A program made the position numbers and the translations under genes. DNA of 64,000 nt from PALSA-350 sp963794165 (lineage in GTDB: Bacteria; Acidobacteriota; Terriglobia; Terriglobales; Acidobacteriaceae). Shown here piece by piece: positions 28,875 through 38,279 of the stretch (within the stretch, counting starts at the first letter, position 1; every line of letters begins with the position of its first letter). Location of the stretch: NCBI GenBank assembly GCA_963794165.1, contig CAWCCT010000007.1, positions 310,001-374,000 of the forward strand, given 5' to 3'. The notes beneath the pieces are model-generated. The model saw only the letters and a program-made list of their open reading frames with translations, searched no databases and was not told where the DNA came from.

Positions 28875-30278
28875 CTAGGTGACACTCAACAGTGGCGGCT
28901 TGTAGCCAAAACTTGCTTCGACTGCGGCGGCGATGCCCAATACCCGTTCATCCTCAAATGGGCGCCCCACAATCTGCACCCCAATCGGCAAACCCTCAGG
29001 CGACCAACCCACCGGCACAACAGCGGCCGGCGCGCCCAGCAGATTGAACCATTGCGTGTAGCGCATGGCATCCAGATATTCGAGCCGCTGCCCATCGACA
29101 ATCCACTCGCGTTCGCCATGGCGAAACGCGGGGATGGCACAAACCGGGCAAAGTAGTATCGGAAAATTCCCCATCTCTGCCAGTAGCTTGCGGCGCACGT
29201 GATCGCAGTCCATCCACGCCGAAAGCATTTCCGTAGCGGTAAGCGGCGGCTCCCGGTGGGCAATCGAAAGAAAGTCCAGGAAAGTCGGGCTCAGCTGGTC
29301 GTGTCTTCCCCGTACCAGCGGATCGAGAAGCATGGCGCCGCCGCGGACAAAAAATTTCCACCACAACTGCCGCGCTTCCTCGAGCGCCTTCGGGCGAAAG
29401 GGCCTCACGCTGAAGCCCTGGTGTTCGAGCGCCCGGGCTGCATCGCGCACCGCCTGGCGAGTCTCCGCCGTGACCGGCCCATCGTCTTCGAAGAAGGCAA
29501 TAGGCACCCGTTTTAGATCTTCCAGTGACTCATTCCTGACTCCGATGGGTGGGCTAACCGGATCCAGAGCATCATGTCCGGAGAGAGTGATGAACAGCAG
29601 CGTGAGATCGCGCACCGTACGCGCCATCGGCCCGACGGCCCCAAGAACTGCAAAAGGCCCATCGCAGGATCCCAGATGACCTCGCGCGGGTATCCGGCCC
29701 GGTGTGGGCTTCAGCGAGCATATGCCGGTGAAGTGGGCAGGCTGGCGTACCGATCCGCCACTGTCGCTGCCCAATCCCGCGGCGGAAAGCCCGGCAGCGA
29801 CAGCTGCTGATTCACCGCCGCTCGATCCCCCCGCGGTCCGCTCCAAATCCCAGGGATTGGCTGTGCGCCCGTAGAGGCGATTGTCGCTCTCGTAGGCCAT
29901 CAGAAATTCAGGACAGTTGGTGGTCGCCAGAACGAGCGCGCCCGCTTGCTTAAGACGATCAACCACGGTTGCGTTCTCGTGGGGAATGTTGCCCCGGTGC
30001 AGCAGGCTGCCGACCTCGCAACGGTATCCTGCCGTCGCAATCGATGCCTTGATGGTCATCGGCAAGCCGTAGAGAGGACCGCGGACGCCGGTGGAATTTT
30101 CGAGCGCGCGGGCCTGCTCACGCACCCGCTCGGCGTCGAAATCAACCAGCGCGCGCAGTTGCGGATTCAAGCGTTCGATCTGCTGGATGTATTCGCCGGC
30201 CAGCTCCAGCGGAGAAATTTGCCCCCGCCGCAGCATGGAAAGAAGCTCCACCGCGGGCATTACGGTGAGGCCGTTCAT
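28875..30278 (-). CDS. Amidase-signature hydrolase
   Basis: A 467-residue amidase. The Ser-cisSer-Lys triad is seen: the Lys in PMTIKASIATAG near residue 83, then the glycine/serine-rich signature TAGGSSGGESAAVAAG and DSGGSVRQPAHF with the nucleophile. The architecture is close to fatty-acid-amide-hydrolase-like and GatA-like enzymes, but there is no gatB or gatC here, so a stand-alone amidase is more likely. Its start overlaps the stop of the upstream 1.1 kaa secreted protein gene by four bases (ATGA). The substrate is unknown. Confidence 0.88.
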   Translation of the reverse strand: MNGLTVMPAVELLSMLRRGQISPLELAGEYIQQIERLNPQLRALVDFDAERVREQARALENSTGVRGPLYGLPMTIKASIATAGYRCEVGSLLHRGNIPHENATVVDRLKQAGALVLATTNCPEFLMAYESDNRLYGRTANPWDLERTAGGSSGGESAAVAAGLSAAGLGSDSGGSVRQPAHFTGICSLKPTPGRIPARGHLGSCDGPFAVLGAVGPMARTVRDLTLLFITLSGHDALDPVSPPIGVRNESLEDLKRVPIAFFEDDGPVTAETRQAVRDAARALEHQGFSVRPFRPKALEEARQLWWKFFVRGGAMLLDPLVRGRHDQLSPTFLDFLSIAHREPPLTATEMLSAWMDCDHVRRKLLAEMGNFPILLCPVCAIPAFRHGEREWIVDGQRLEYLDAMRYTQWFNLLGAPAAVVPVGWSPEGLPIGVQIVGRPFEDERVLGIAAAVEASFGYKPPLLSVT

Positions 30279-33200
30279 TGCGTCGTGTCTACGTAACGAA
30301 ACCCGTAGTGCTGCGCTCCGCGCCCGGAGTCGAAGCGGTCATTCCACTCCAGCTCGTACTGCATGCGCTGGTCATCCTGAGGATAATGCTCGCTCGCTGG
30401 ATAAGGATAGGTGCTCATGCCATGAAATGGCATGTCGGCGACGGTGAACGGGCTAGCCTCGTAGAAGTCCATATCTTTGACAAAACCGTTGGCGTAGAAG
30501 AAGTAGTCGCGCTTCCAGCCCGGTGCCAGGGGAGGCAGCGATGCGGTGCTGAATTCGACATCGATATCTTCGCCGCTGCCGAAGATGACGAAGGATTCGT
30601 CCACTGACTTCAGCAACGGTGTGACTTCTCCGTAGCGAGTGTAACTGCCGCGGGAACGAATGAAAGGCCCCGTCTGGCTGATGTGTTGGTAGTTATACGT
30701 CAGGTCACCGGGGGTCTTGCCGTCTATCTGTTCGGGGTAGCCGCGAAACGCCAGATGCGCAGAAGCGAGCGGCAGCTCAGTCTGGCGCATAAGCTGGGTT
30801 GCTTCCGGGCCGTTGTCGATCAAGGCCTGATCCCAATAGATCTGCAGGTTGGTGACCAACCGAATACGCCGCGTACCCGGCGGTAGTTTGCCGCTAAGAT
30901 CCACTACGATGGTTCGCGGCAGCCCCGCGGGAAAGCCCATGTCATCGATGACGCGCTTCCAGCTGCCATCGGGCAACTGTGCTTCGACGTAAGGAGGCAT
31001 GGGCGTAAGCCCCGCCTGCCATGCGGCGTACATGGAACTTGCGGAGAAGTATTCGATGAAGCCGTGCAGCAGCAGGCGCAAGGGGTTTGCGGGCGTCCAC
31101 TCGCCCAGATCAAGGGTGAGCGCATGCTGGTTGGCAAAGCCGGCAAAAGACAAATTGGTAAAGTCTCGCACGTACTGATGATCGCGCGCCCGCAGCAGTT
31201 CGCTCACGTCGCGGCCTTTGGCATCCCACGCTCCAGCCAGAGGGTGCGCGGCGGTGCTGATGACGGGGCTGCCGGAAGCAAACGGAGGTTCATTCAGAAA
31301 GCGTTCATTGGGGTACACCTCGGCGGCTGCTGGGTGGTCGATCGCCAGCAGGCGAACCTGGTCGATGTAGTTGACCTCTTCCATCGGTTCGCCAAAGCGC
31401 AGGCTGAGATAGCCTCCACGCGGCTGGAGTTGCGAGCCTTCCACCTTGATCCATTCATCCGGATCGGCGTTGTTTTTTGCCGTGGGCGAAACCCAATGGC
31501 CCACGACCGCAGCGCCGATCACGTCGGAGATAAATTCGTATTTTTCTCCGTTCCAGGCAAACAGGGTGGGACAAGAGCTTCCCCGGCGATCGAGCTCGGT
31601 GATGTTAAGCGAGCTTTTCGTGCCTACCTCGGTTTCATCCTGGGGAACACCTGTGGGCCACAGGATCCTCACCAGGTCGGCGTGCTCCGCGGTTCCCAGG
31701 CCGGCAAGAAGCTGCTGCGCTCCCTGACTGAGATAGCCGGAGGCGCCGGCAATCTCGAACTTCTGCCAAACGCCGTCGGCAAAAACCTCCACCTTCGCGC
31801 CAATGGCCGATTTGTTGTCGGCAACCCCCTTCATCGCGATCAGCAATGAGTGATTTTTATTCCCACCCTGGTTGTGCAAGAGCATAGAGTCTCCATCCAA
31901 CTGGGTGACGATCAGATCAGCAGCGCCATCGCCATCCACGTCCGCGGCAATCAGGGCGCGTGGTTCCACCAGCTTTACCTGATCGAGCTTCACCTTCGCG
32001 GTCACATCCTCAAACCCTGCGGGGCCCAGATTGCGCAGTGCGCGCAACTCCGGTCCATGCTCGGTCTGCAGTGCTGCGACGAGGTCGAGCCATCCATCGT
32101 TGTCGATATCGATAGCAGTCAGCCCCCAGCCGGCAGTCGCGTTCTCCACCGGTAATGGCACGCGTTCAAAACGCTTCCCCTGCACATTGCGCCACAGCGT
32201 GATGCCCGGACTACCAGAGTGGGTGAGCGCTACATCCATCCACCCATCTTTATTGAAGTCGAGCACTACGGCGCCGACTGTCGGGGGCAGGGTGGTGTCG
32301 GCGAAAAGCGGAGAAGACTTGAACAGGCCCTCGCGCGGGTTGGCAAAGAATGTGGGCGCTGGGCCCGAGCCGGTCACCAGAAGATCGACCGCGCGATCGT
32401 TGTTGAGGTCAGACAGGGTCGCGCTCACCGTGGTGCCTTCTCCGCCAAGACCCGCCTGGTCCGTCCAATTGGTAAAGGTGCCGTTGCCGTTGTTGCGCCA
32501 TAGAACGTTGGGCTTCGCCCCGGCAGCAGAAGGCTGGCCGGTAACAAACAGGTCCAGGTCTCCATCATGGTCGTAATCGACGAAGGTGATGCCCGCTGGG
32601 TGATTGGCCGGCTGCACGCCAGTGGCCGCAGTCACATCACTAAATTTGCCACCGCCATGGTTCTTGAACAACAGCACCCGGTCGCTCATGGCCACGGCGA
32701 CATCGGGTAAGCCGTCGTTGTCGAAGTCGCCCACGGTGCACGCTACTCCAGTACCGCTGGCTACCAGGCCCGTCTGGGCGCCAGGCACCAGCACGAAGCT
32801 GCCGCTGCCAGATTGTGCGTAGGTGCGGATCGCTTCGTCTCCTGACCCCATCACCAGGAGATACGAATGTTCGCCTGCAGGCGCGATGAGGCATGCTCCC
32901 CCGCGGGGCAGGGCGCTTGGCTTGTTAGCGGCAGACGCGATGTGGTCTATGGCCTGAGGAACAAAGGTAAGCGGAATCATCGCGCCCACCTGTGTGTTCA
33001 GGTTCAGAGCATTCTCCACTAAGGAATAGTGACCCTCATCTCCGTACGTGTGGGCGAGTGGAAAGCCGATCTTCTCCTGGTTCAGGGTTTCGAAACGGTG
33101 GAAAGCGGTGGCCGCTTCTTCGCGCCGGCCCAGGCGCTGCAAAACCTTAGCCAAGCCAAACTGGGCCGAGGCGTGGATGGGGTTTATCTGCAGAGCGGTC

Positions 33201-33679
33201 TGGAACTCGGCCAGAGCCTTCTCCGGTTCATGCAACTCCAGCAGGACAGAACCCAGGAAGTAACGCGTGTCGGCATCACCCGGGTCGAGTGCCGCCACTT
33301 TTTGAAAGCTTTCCAGTGCTTGCGGATATTGCGCTCCGATGCGGTACATGATCCCCAACGCGTACCAGACATGGGGATCTTTGGGATTCTGCGCCGCGGC
33401 GTGCTCCAGGGCTTGCTGGGCCTCCGGCATTTTCTGCAGATAGACCAGGGCGATGCCGCGGTTCACCTCTGCCTGGGCCAGTGCCGGGTCAAGCTGGTAG
33501 GCGTCGGCAAATTTGGCCGCCGCCTTATCCAGCAATTGCTGGTTCATCAAGGCCGTCCCCAGGTTGTTCATCTTCGCTGCTTCTGCCTGTTTGGCTGGCG
33601 AGATGTCGGCGCGCCCGGAGGCCACGGCTACCAGGAGTGCGGCGAGTAGAAACGACGATACGAAGGCTGGGAGACGCAT
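30275..33679 (-). CDS. Exported TPR / FG-GAP repeat protein with ASPIC/UnbV domain
   Basis: The ATG at 33679 gives a signal peptide (MRLPAFVSSFLLAALLVAVA) and about 1134 residues; the open frame upstream is unlike protein. Residues 25-190 are TPR repeats (LAQAEVNRGIALVYLQKMPE, PEKALAEFQTALQINP). Residues 290-640 hold FG-GAP/VCBS repeats with calcium-type loops (DFDNDGLPDVAV, DYDHDGDLDLFV, DIDNDGWLDLVA, DVDGDGAADLIV). An ASPIC/UnbV segment follows (VRILWPTGVPQ). The last 450 residues have no family I recognise. The gene is coupled to the downstream amidase by ATGA overlap. An extracellular or periplasmic binding role is likely. Confidence 0.85.
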   Translation of the reverse strand: MRLPAFVSSFLLAALLVAVASGRADISPAKQAEAAKMNNLGTALMNQQLLDKAAAKFADAYQLDPALAQAEVNRGIALVYLQKMPEAQQALEHAAAQNPKDPHVWYALGIMYRIGAQYPQALESFQKVAALDPGDADTRYFLGSVLLELHEPEKALAEFQTALQINPIHASAQFGLAKVLQRLGRREEAATAFHRFETLNQEKIGFPLAHTYGDEGHYSLVENALNLNTQVGAMIPLTFVPQAIDHIASAANKPSALPRGGACLIAPAGEHSYLLVMGSGDEAIRTYAQSGSGSFVLVPGAQTGLVASGTGVACTVGDFDNDGLPDVAVAMSDRVLLFKNHGGGKFSDVTAATGVQPANHPAGITFVDYDHDGDLDLFVTGQPSAAGAKPNVLWRNNGNGTFTNWTDQAGLGGEGTTVSATLSDLNNDRAVDLLVTGSGPAPTFFANPREGLFKSSPLFADTTLPPTVGAVVLDFNKDGWMDVALTHSGSPGITLWRNVQGKRFERVPLPVENATAGWGLTAIDIDNDGWLDLVAALQTEHGPELRALRNLGPAGFEDVTAKVKLDQVKLVEPRALIAADVDGDGAADLIVTQLDGDSMLLHNQGGNKNHSLLIAMKGVADNKSAIGAKVEVFADGVWQKFEIAGASGYLSQGAQQLLAGLGTAEHADLVRILWPTGVPQDETEVGTKSSLNITELDRRGSSCPTLFAWNGEKYEFISDVIGAAVVGHWVSPTAKNNADPDEWIKVEGSQLQPRGGYLSLRFGEPMEEVNYIDQVRLLAIDHPAAAEVYPNERFLNEPPFASGSPVISTAAHPLAGAWDAKGRDVSELLRARDHQYVRDFTNLSFAGFANQHALTLDLGEWTPANPLRLLLHGFIEYFSASSMYAAWQAGLTPMPPYVEAQLPDGSWKRVIDDMGFPAGLPRTIVVDLSGKLPPGTRRIRLVTNLQIYWDQALIDNGPEATQLMRQTELPLASAHLAFRGYPEQIDGKTPGDLTYNYQHISQTGPFIRSRGSYTRYGEVTPLLKSVDESFVIFGSGEDIDVEFSTASLPPLAPGWKRDYFFYANGFVKDMDFYEASPFTVADMPFHGMSTYPYPASEHYPQDDQRMQYELEWNDRFDSGRGAQHYGFRYVDTTQ

Positions 33680-33920
33680 TCTGCTCCGGTTGTAGGGAAT
33701 CCATCCTCGACTATAGAACAAGGTGCAAGGCTTGGAAATGGCGGCCGGGGAGCTGGACGAAGTCGATTTAGGCCTGTCGCCAAAACAGCCCGCAGCTTTG
33801 ACTTTGTACAGCACCGCGTTCCGGGTTGGACTGGATTTCAGGCCACCGCAGCGCTTCGATCAGCATCTCTCTTACAGTAGCCATACGGAGCAGGCGCACC
33901 GTTGGTAACGAACAATGGGC

Positions 33921-34078
33921 GGGGAGGGGCGCGGGTTTTCGCGATTTCCTCCGCTTGCCGTCGGCCAAGGAGAATCGCAGCAACCGACGGACTCTTCCCG
34001 TTCGCTCCACGAGGTTGGACCTCTTGAATTGCGGAGAGGTGGGGAAAAAGAGAGGCCGGTGTCGAACCGGCCTTTTTC
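33921..34078 (+). ncRNA. Candidate structured RNA or leader ending in a terminator
   Basis: This part of a 514-base gap without genes shows successive hairpins on the plus strand: ggagg/cctcc around a ttttc loop (33923-33952), ccgtcgg/ccgacgg (33958-33990), gaggt-tgg-acctc (34011-34023), and an alternative acctct/agaggt (34019-34040) that uses the same bases. It ends at a strong Rho-independent terminator. No protein-coding frame is convincing. It may be a small RNA or an attenuator for the DUF421 genes. I do not recognise an Rfam family. Confidence 0.4.
34046..34078 (+). terminator. Strong Rho-independent terminator
   Basis: A perfect 8-bp stem, aggccggt / accggcct, with a gtcga loop is followed by five T and preceded by five A, so it could work on both strands. 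No annotated gene ends just before it on the plus strand, which points to a non-coding transcript. Confidence 0.75.
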
Positions 34079-34193
34079 CTTCTTAGCAAGCAATTTGTTT
34101 TTGGCAACCATTTAACTACGCAGGTCCTCCGACAATGCATTGGCCAATCGCCGTGCGGCCCGGCGTGCCTCCCATCTAAGGATTGATTTTTCA

Positions 34194-34643
34194 ATGACTG
34201 CAGTGGTGCGGGCCTTCGTGGGCTACTTATTTCTGGTCATGGTTGTCCGGATCGTAGGGCGGCGCCCGGGCAAACAGATGACGCCTTTTGAGTTCGTGCT
34301 GATCTTCTTCATAGGCGGACTTGCGCTTACCGCCATTGTAGGGGACGAAGTCTCCTATACCAACGCACTCTGCCAGATCATTACGGTGGCGCTGGGACAT
34401 TACATCCTCGCCTGGGCGCGATCTAAGTCACGGCGATTTGCCAGGCTGGTGGATGGCACGCCGCTTATTCTTCTCGAAAATCAGACCTGGCGCTGGGACA
34501 CCATGAAGCATATGCGTATCAAAGACGACGACGTAATTGCTTCAGCGCGCGACTCGGGAATCAAGACGTTGCAAGAAATTGACTGTGCGGTTCTTGAGCG
34601 CAATGGCGAGATCAGCGTTGCTCAGTCGCAATCAAACTCGTAA
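34194..34643 (+). CDS. DUF421 (YetF-like) membrane protein, first copy
   Basis: About 149 residues from the ATG at 34194 (aagga upstream). Two or three membrane segments (FVGYLFLVMVVRIVGRRPGKQ, FEFVLIFFIGGLALTAI) precede a cytoplasmic DUF421 domain with RLVDGTPLILLENQTW and DVIASARDSGIKTLQEIDCAVLERNGEIS split over two strands. The family is widespread in membranes and of unclear function. It is the first of three co-directional genes, the third being a close paralogue. Confidence 0.85.
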   Translation: MTAVVRAFVGYLFLVMVVRIVGRRPGKQMTPFEFVLIFFIGGLALTAIVGDEVSYTNALCQIITVALGHYILAWARSKSRRFARLVDGTPLILLENQTWRWDTMKHMRIKDDDVIASARDSGIKTLQEIDCAVLERNGEISVAQSQSNS

Positions 34644-34668
34644 CAAGCCCTAGGGACAATCAGTATTT

Positions 34669-35208
34669 ATGGCCACAAAAACTCTTACCAAGCCGGTCGA
34701 GGACTCGGTCGCCAAAGTCAATGACGAGGTCGCGGTCGGCGAAGACCTCGACTTTCAGCGGAAGTGGTGGCGCTTCGAGAATGCTGCCTGGGTGTTTTTC
34801 ACCTTGATCATCATTCTCGACCTATGTGGACTATTTGGACGAGGCCCTATCGCCAAGGCGGAGCGACATGCGGCGGATGGAACCCTCGACGTCAAATATG
34901 AACGGATTGAGCGCACCGATTCCCCATCCATCCTTAGCATTTCGTTCGGACAGTCGGCAATTCAAGACGGAAAAATTCACCTTTACGTCAGCAACAGCCT
35001 GGTTAAGCCGCTGGGAACACAGCGGGTCATTCCTGCCCCGCAAGAGACTGTCCTCGGTGACGGCGGGCTCACTTACACCTTTCCTGCTACCAAACCGCCA
35101 GCCAGCGTAGATCTTGCCCTGCAGCCCTCCGGTCCAGGCATTTATGACTTCACTCTCGGCGTCGTAGGTGCAGAGCAAGTGCACGCGAAAATCGTCGTCG
35201 TTCCCTGA
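34669..35208 (+). CDS. Single-pass membrane protein between two DUF421 genes
   Basis: A 179-residue protein with a cytoplasmic N terminus, one membrane helix (NAAWVFFTLIIILDLCGLFG, near residues 40-60) and an exported C-terminal domain predicted to be beta-rich (DVKYERIERTDSPSILSISF, QDGKIHLYVSNSLV). No named family is recognised. It is 25 bases after the first DUF421 gene and four bases before the second, so the three products probably act together. Confidence 0.7.
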   Translation: MATKTLTKPVEDSVAKVNDEVAVGEDLDFQRKWWRFENAAWVFFTLIIILDLCGLFGRGPIAKAERHAADGTLDVKYERIERTDSPSILSISFGQSAIQDGKIHLYVSNSLVKPLGTQRVIPAPQETVLGDGGLTYTFPATKPPASVDLALQPSGPGIYDFTLGVVGAEQVHAKIVVVP

Positions 35209-35211
35209 GGC

Positions 35212-35661
35212 TTGAACGTGTCCACCATCATCCACGCGATTTTCGGATATCTTTTCCTGCTTATCATCGTCCGCTTGCTTAGCCGGCGGCCAGGCGGGCA
35301 GCTGACACTCTTTGAGTTTGTCATCGTATTCCTGATTGGCGGCGTCATTATCCTGAGCACGGTCGGGAAGGATCGCTCGATCACCAATTGCGCAACTGCG
35401 ATTCTCGCCGTCGGCCTTATGCACTATCTCGTGTCCAGCATCAAAGGCAAGTTTCCGCGCTTCGGAGCTATTGTCGATGGCACCCCACTCACTTTGCTGA
35501 AGAATGGCGAGTGGCAGCTGGAGGTCATGAAGGGTATGCGCATCGATCGCGAGGATGTAATGGCGGCTGCCCGGACAAAGGGAGCCGAGTCCATCTTCGA
35601 CGTGTCTTATGCCATCCTCGAGCGCAACGGGGCCATCAGCATCATAAAGAGAGATAAATAG
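35212..35661 (+). CDS. DUF421 (YetF-like) membrane protein, second copy
   Basis: A 149-residue paralogue of the first copy, starting at TTG. It shares the IFGYLFLLIIVRLLSRRPGGQ and FEFVIVFLIGGVIIL membrane parts, the IVDGTPLTLLKNGEW strand and the end FDVSYAILERNGAIS. Both paralogues are full length, which suggests a heteromeric complex rather than a decaying duplicate. An MFS gene follows 24 bases later on the same strand. Confidence 0.85.
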   Translation: MNVSTIIHAIFGYLFLLIIVRLLSRRPGGQLTLFEFVIVFLIGGVIILSTVGKDRSITNCATAILAVGLMHYLVSSIKGKFPRFGAIVDGTPLTLLKNGEWQLEVMKGMRIDREDVMAAARTKGAESIFDVSYAILERNGAISIIKRDK

Positions 35662-35685
35662 CTGCTCTTACGCCGCAGGGCCTCC

Positions 35686-37144
35686 ATGTCCAACGCAAGT
35701 CCTCGAGTCGCCGAGAATCAGACAATAGAAACAGATGTACCTGCTCGTCTCGATCGCCTCCCGTGGAGCCGCTGGCATGCCCGCATCATCGCTGCGCTAG
35801 GTACGTCCTGGCTGCTGGATGGTCTGGAGGTGACGCTGGTCGGTTCGCTTTCCGGAGTGCTGGAAAGCAAGAACGGACTTTCCTTGACCGACCCGCAGGT
35901 GACCGCGGCTGCCACTTTTTATCTTGCCGGCGCGGTCACGGGCGCAATCCTTTTCGGCTACCTGACCGATCGGCTGGGGCGCAAGAAGCTGTTTCTGGTC
36001 ACGCTGGCCACGTACTCTCTCGCCACCATTGCGAGTGCATTCTCCTGGAATTTTCTAAGCTTCTCTATCTTTCGTCTTTTGACCGGTTGTGGGATCGGGG
36101 GAGAATACTCCGCCATCAACTCGGCGGTGGACGAGCTTATCCCGGGCAAGGTGCGCGGTACCGTAGACCTGGTCGTGAATGGGACCTTTTGGGTGGGCGC
36201 CACCCTAGGCTCACTTGCGGCGATGTTCCTGCTTCATGGCCATGGTTTATCACCCGCCAGAAGCTGGCGCTATGCTTTCGGCGTTGGCGGCAGCCTGGGG
36301 ATTGCGGTCCTGGTCCTTCGCCTTTACGTCCCGGAAAGTCCACGCTGGCTGATGCTTCGCGGTTACGAGGAGCAGGCAGAGAAGGTGGTCAAGGATATCG
36401 AAGACAAGGTGTCAAAGGGCAATCCCGGCAGATTGCCGGCGCCCGAGGGGAAGAAGCTCAAAATCACGGTCCGCGACCATACCCCGCTCAAAGAAATTTT
36501 CCGCAACATGATGGGCGACAATCGCCAGCGGTCTTTTCTCGCTTTGACCCTCATGATCGGGCAAGCGTTCTTTTTCAATGCCGTGTTTTTCACCTATGCG
36601 CTGGTGATCAAAAAGTTTTTCCACGTAAGCAATGATGATCTGCCGCGCTACCTGTTGCCCTTCGCCGTTGGGAGCTTTCTCGGCCCGATGGTGTTAGGCC
36701 CGCTTTTCGACAAGATCGGGCGCAAGCCGATGATAACCGCCACCTACGGCACCGCCGCGCTGCTCCTGCTCGGAACGATATATCCCTTCGTGCACGGAAC
36801 GTTGGGCACGCGCGGTCTGGGAATATGTTTCACGTTGATTTTCTTCATCGCCTCCTCCGCGGCCAGCGCCGCTTACCTGACAGTCAGCGAGATATTTCCC
36901 GCTGGAGATGCGCGCCTTCGCAATCGCCGTCTTTTACTCCATGGGAACTTTAGTGGGTGGAGTGGGCGCACCGCTCCTCTTCGGTTTCCTCATTGCCAGC
37001 GGCTCTCGCATGCACGTGGGCTTCGGTTATCTGCTAGGCGGGCTGCTTATGCTGACGGGAGCAGTGTGCGAATACTTCATCGGAGTAGAAGCCGCCGGGA
37101 AGTCCCTGGAAACCATCTCGTCGCCCCTGCAAAGTGCAAAGTAA
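35686..37144 (+). CDS. MFS transporter (sugar / aromatic acid:H+ symporter type), apparent frameshift
   Basis: A 12-helix carrier. It has the early ALGTSWLLDGLEVTLVGS segment, loop 2-3 motif GYLTDRLGRKKLF, GCGIGGEYSAINSAVDE, and the second-half loop GPLFDKIGRKPMI. At EIFP (about 36900) the frame is lost, and the next frame continues LEMRAFAIAVFYSMGTLVGG to a TAA at 37142-37144, the expected last two helices. One extra T in ttt before ccgctg would explain this. The substrate is unknown; relatives carry sialic acid, sugars or aromatic acids. Confidence 0.85.
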
Positions 37145-37154
37145 GCGGGCCCCT

Positions 37155-38249
37155 TTAGGCAGGTAGATCTGCCGCGGGAGGAAACTCGTGCTGCTGCCGG
37201 CCAAGGTCGCCATCGTACTTCACAGTGCTCTTGAACAGTTCATACCGGCCATCCTCGAACTGCTTGCCGTAGGCGCGTAACGCGGAAATCTGCTCCTCGG
37301 AGAGTGGCTTGAAATCGCGTAGGATCTGCAGATTCTGATCCAGAACCCCCATGGAATCCATTCCGCTGATGGTAGTGGAAACGCCTGGGAGGCTCATGGC
37401 GAACGTCAGAGCTTCGGTGGGGGTGAGCGCGCCATGCGAGATCATCTCACCGGAACCGCCCATGCTTTTCATCCCAAACACGGCTATACCGCGCTCCGCG
37501 GCCACCGGCAATACTTCCCGCTGAAAGCTGCGATAGCTATAGTCGAATGGGTTCAACGGCATTTGCACCGTGTCGAAGGGGAATCCGCCATTGAGCATTG
37601 CGAGATGGATAGAAGGATTTTTGTGTCCCGTAAAACCGACAAAGCGCACCTTTCCCTGCTGCTTGGCGGCAGCTAGGGCTTCAAGAACGCCGTCCTGCGC
37701 GTAACACCTCTCGGGATCGTTGTAATAAACCACTTCGTGCACTTGCCAAACATCCAGGTGATCGGTCTGCAGGCGAGTCAGTGACTCTTCCAGCATCCGC
37801 ATGGCGACATCTTTTTTGCGCCCGTGGGTGCAGACCTTGGTCATCACGATCGCTTTGTCCCGCTTGCCTTTGAGCGCCGTACCTACGCGCTCTTCGCTCG
37901 CGCCCTTGTAATACTCCCACGCGTTGTCGAAGAAATTGATTCCGTGGTCGAGAGCTTTTGCGACCATGTTGTTCACTTCCGGCTGTCCGGCCGCGGCGCC
38001 AAGGTGGTAGCCGCCCATGCCGAGGATTGAGACCTGGAGGCCTGTCTTGCCCATCGCCCGCTGCGGCACCCGGAACTCCGCAACCGCTCCTCCGCTTTCT
38101 CCCGACGCGTTGGGCACAACGGGGTTTGATTGTCCACTGGGCTCGGCACCCTTGGCGGAGGCCGCAGAAATCACGGAGATTGCACCAGTCATAGCGGCAC
38201 CCTTCAGGAACGCTCGGCGGCTTTCGACGCCTTCGTTATTGTCCTTCAC
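37155..38249 (-). CDS. Tat-exported aldo/keto reductase
   Basis: A 364-residue enzyme with a twin-arginine signal (SRRAFLKGAAMTG) followed by a complete aldo/keto reductase barrel: GMGGYHLGAA, the catalytic Asp/Tyr segment NFFDNAWEYYKG, Lys in AIVMTKVCTHG, and His in DVWQVHEV. The C-terminal cofactor segment is also present. It is transcribed together with a cytoplasmic paralogue 30 bases upstream. Convergent with the MFS gene. Confidence 0.88.
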   Translation of the reverse strand: MKDNNEGVESRRAFLKGAAMTGAISVISAASAKGAEPSGQSNPVVPNASGESGGAVAEFRVPQRAMGKTGLQVSILGMGGYHLGAAAGQPEVNNMVAKALDHGINFFDNAWEYYKGASEERVGTALKGKRDKAIVMTKVCTHGRKKDVAMRMLEESLTRLQTDHLDVWQVHEVVYYNDPERCYAQDGVLEALAAAKQQGKVRFVGFTGHKNPSIHLAMLNGGFPFDTVQMPLNPFDYSYRSFQREVLPVAAERGIAVFGMKSMGGSGEMISHGALTPTEALTFAMSLPGVSTTISGMDSMGVLDQNLQILRDFKPLSEEQISALRAYGKQFEDGRYELFKSTVKYDGDLGRQQHEFPPAADLPA

Positions 38250-38279
38250 TTCAGCTATTCCTTCTTCTTTCGTGCGGAA

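Noticed and set aside
31064..31849. 261-codon plus-strand frame
   Set aside because: Antisense to the FG-GAP protein gene, and the residues mirror its repeats.
33826..34086. 86-codon plus-strand frame in the gap before the DUF421 genes
   Set aside because: It ends inside a perfect terminator hairpin and has no ribosome site or family pattern; the region looks like structured RNA.
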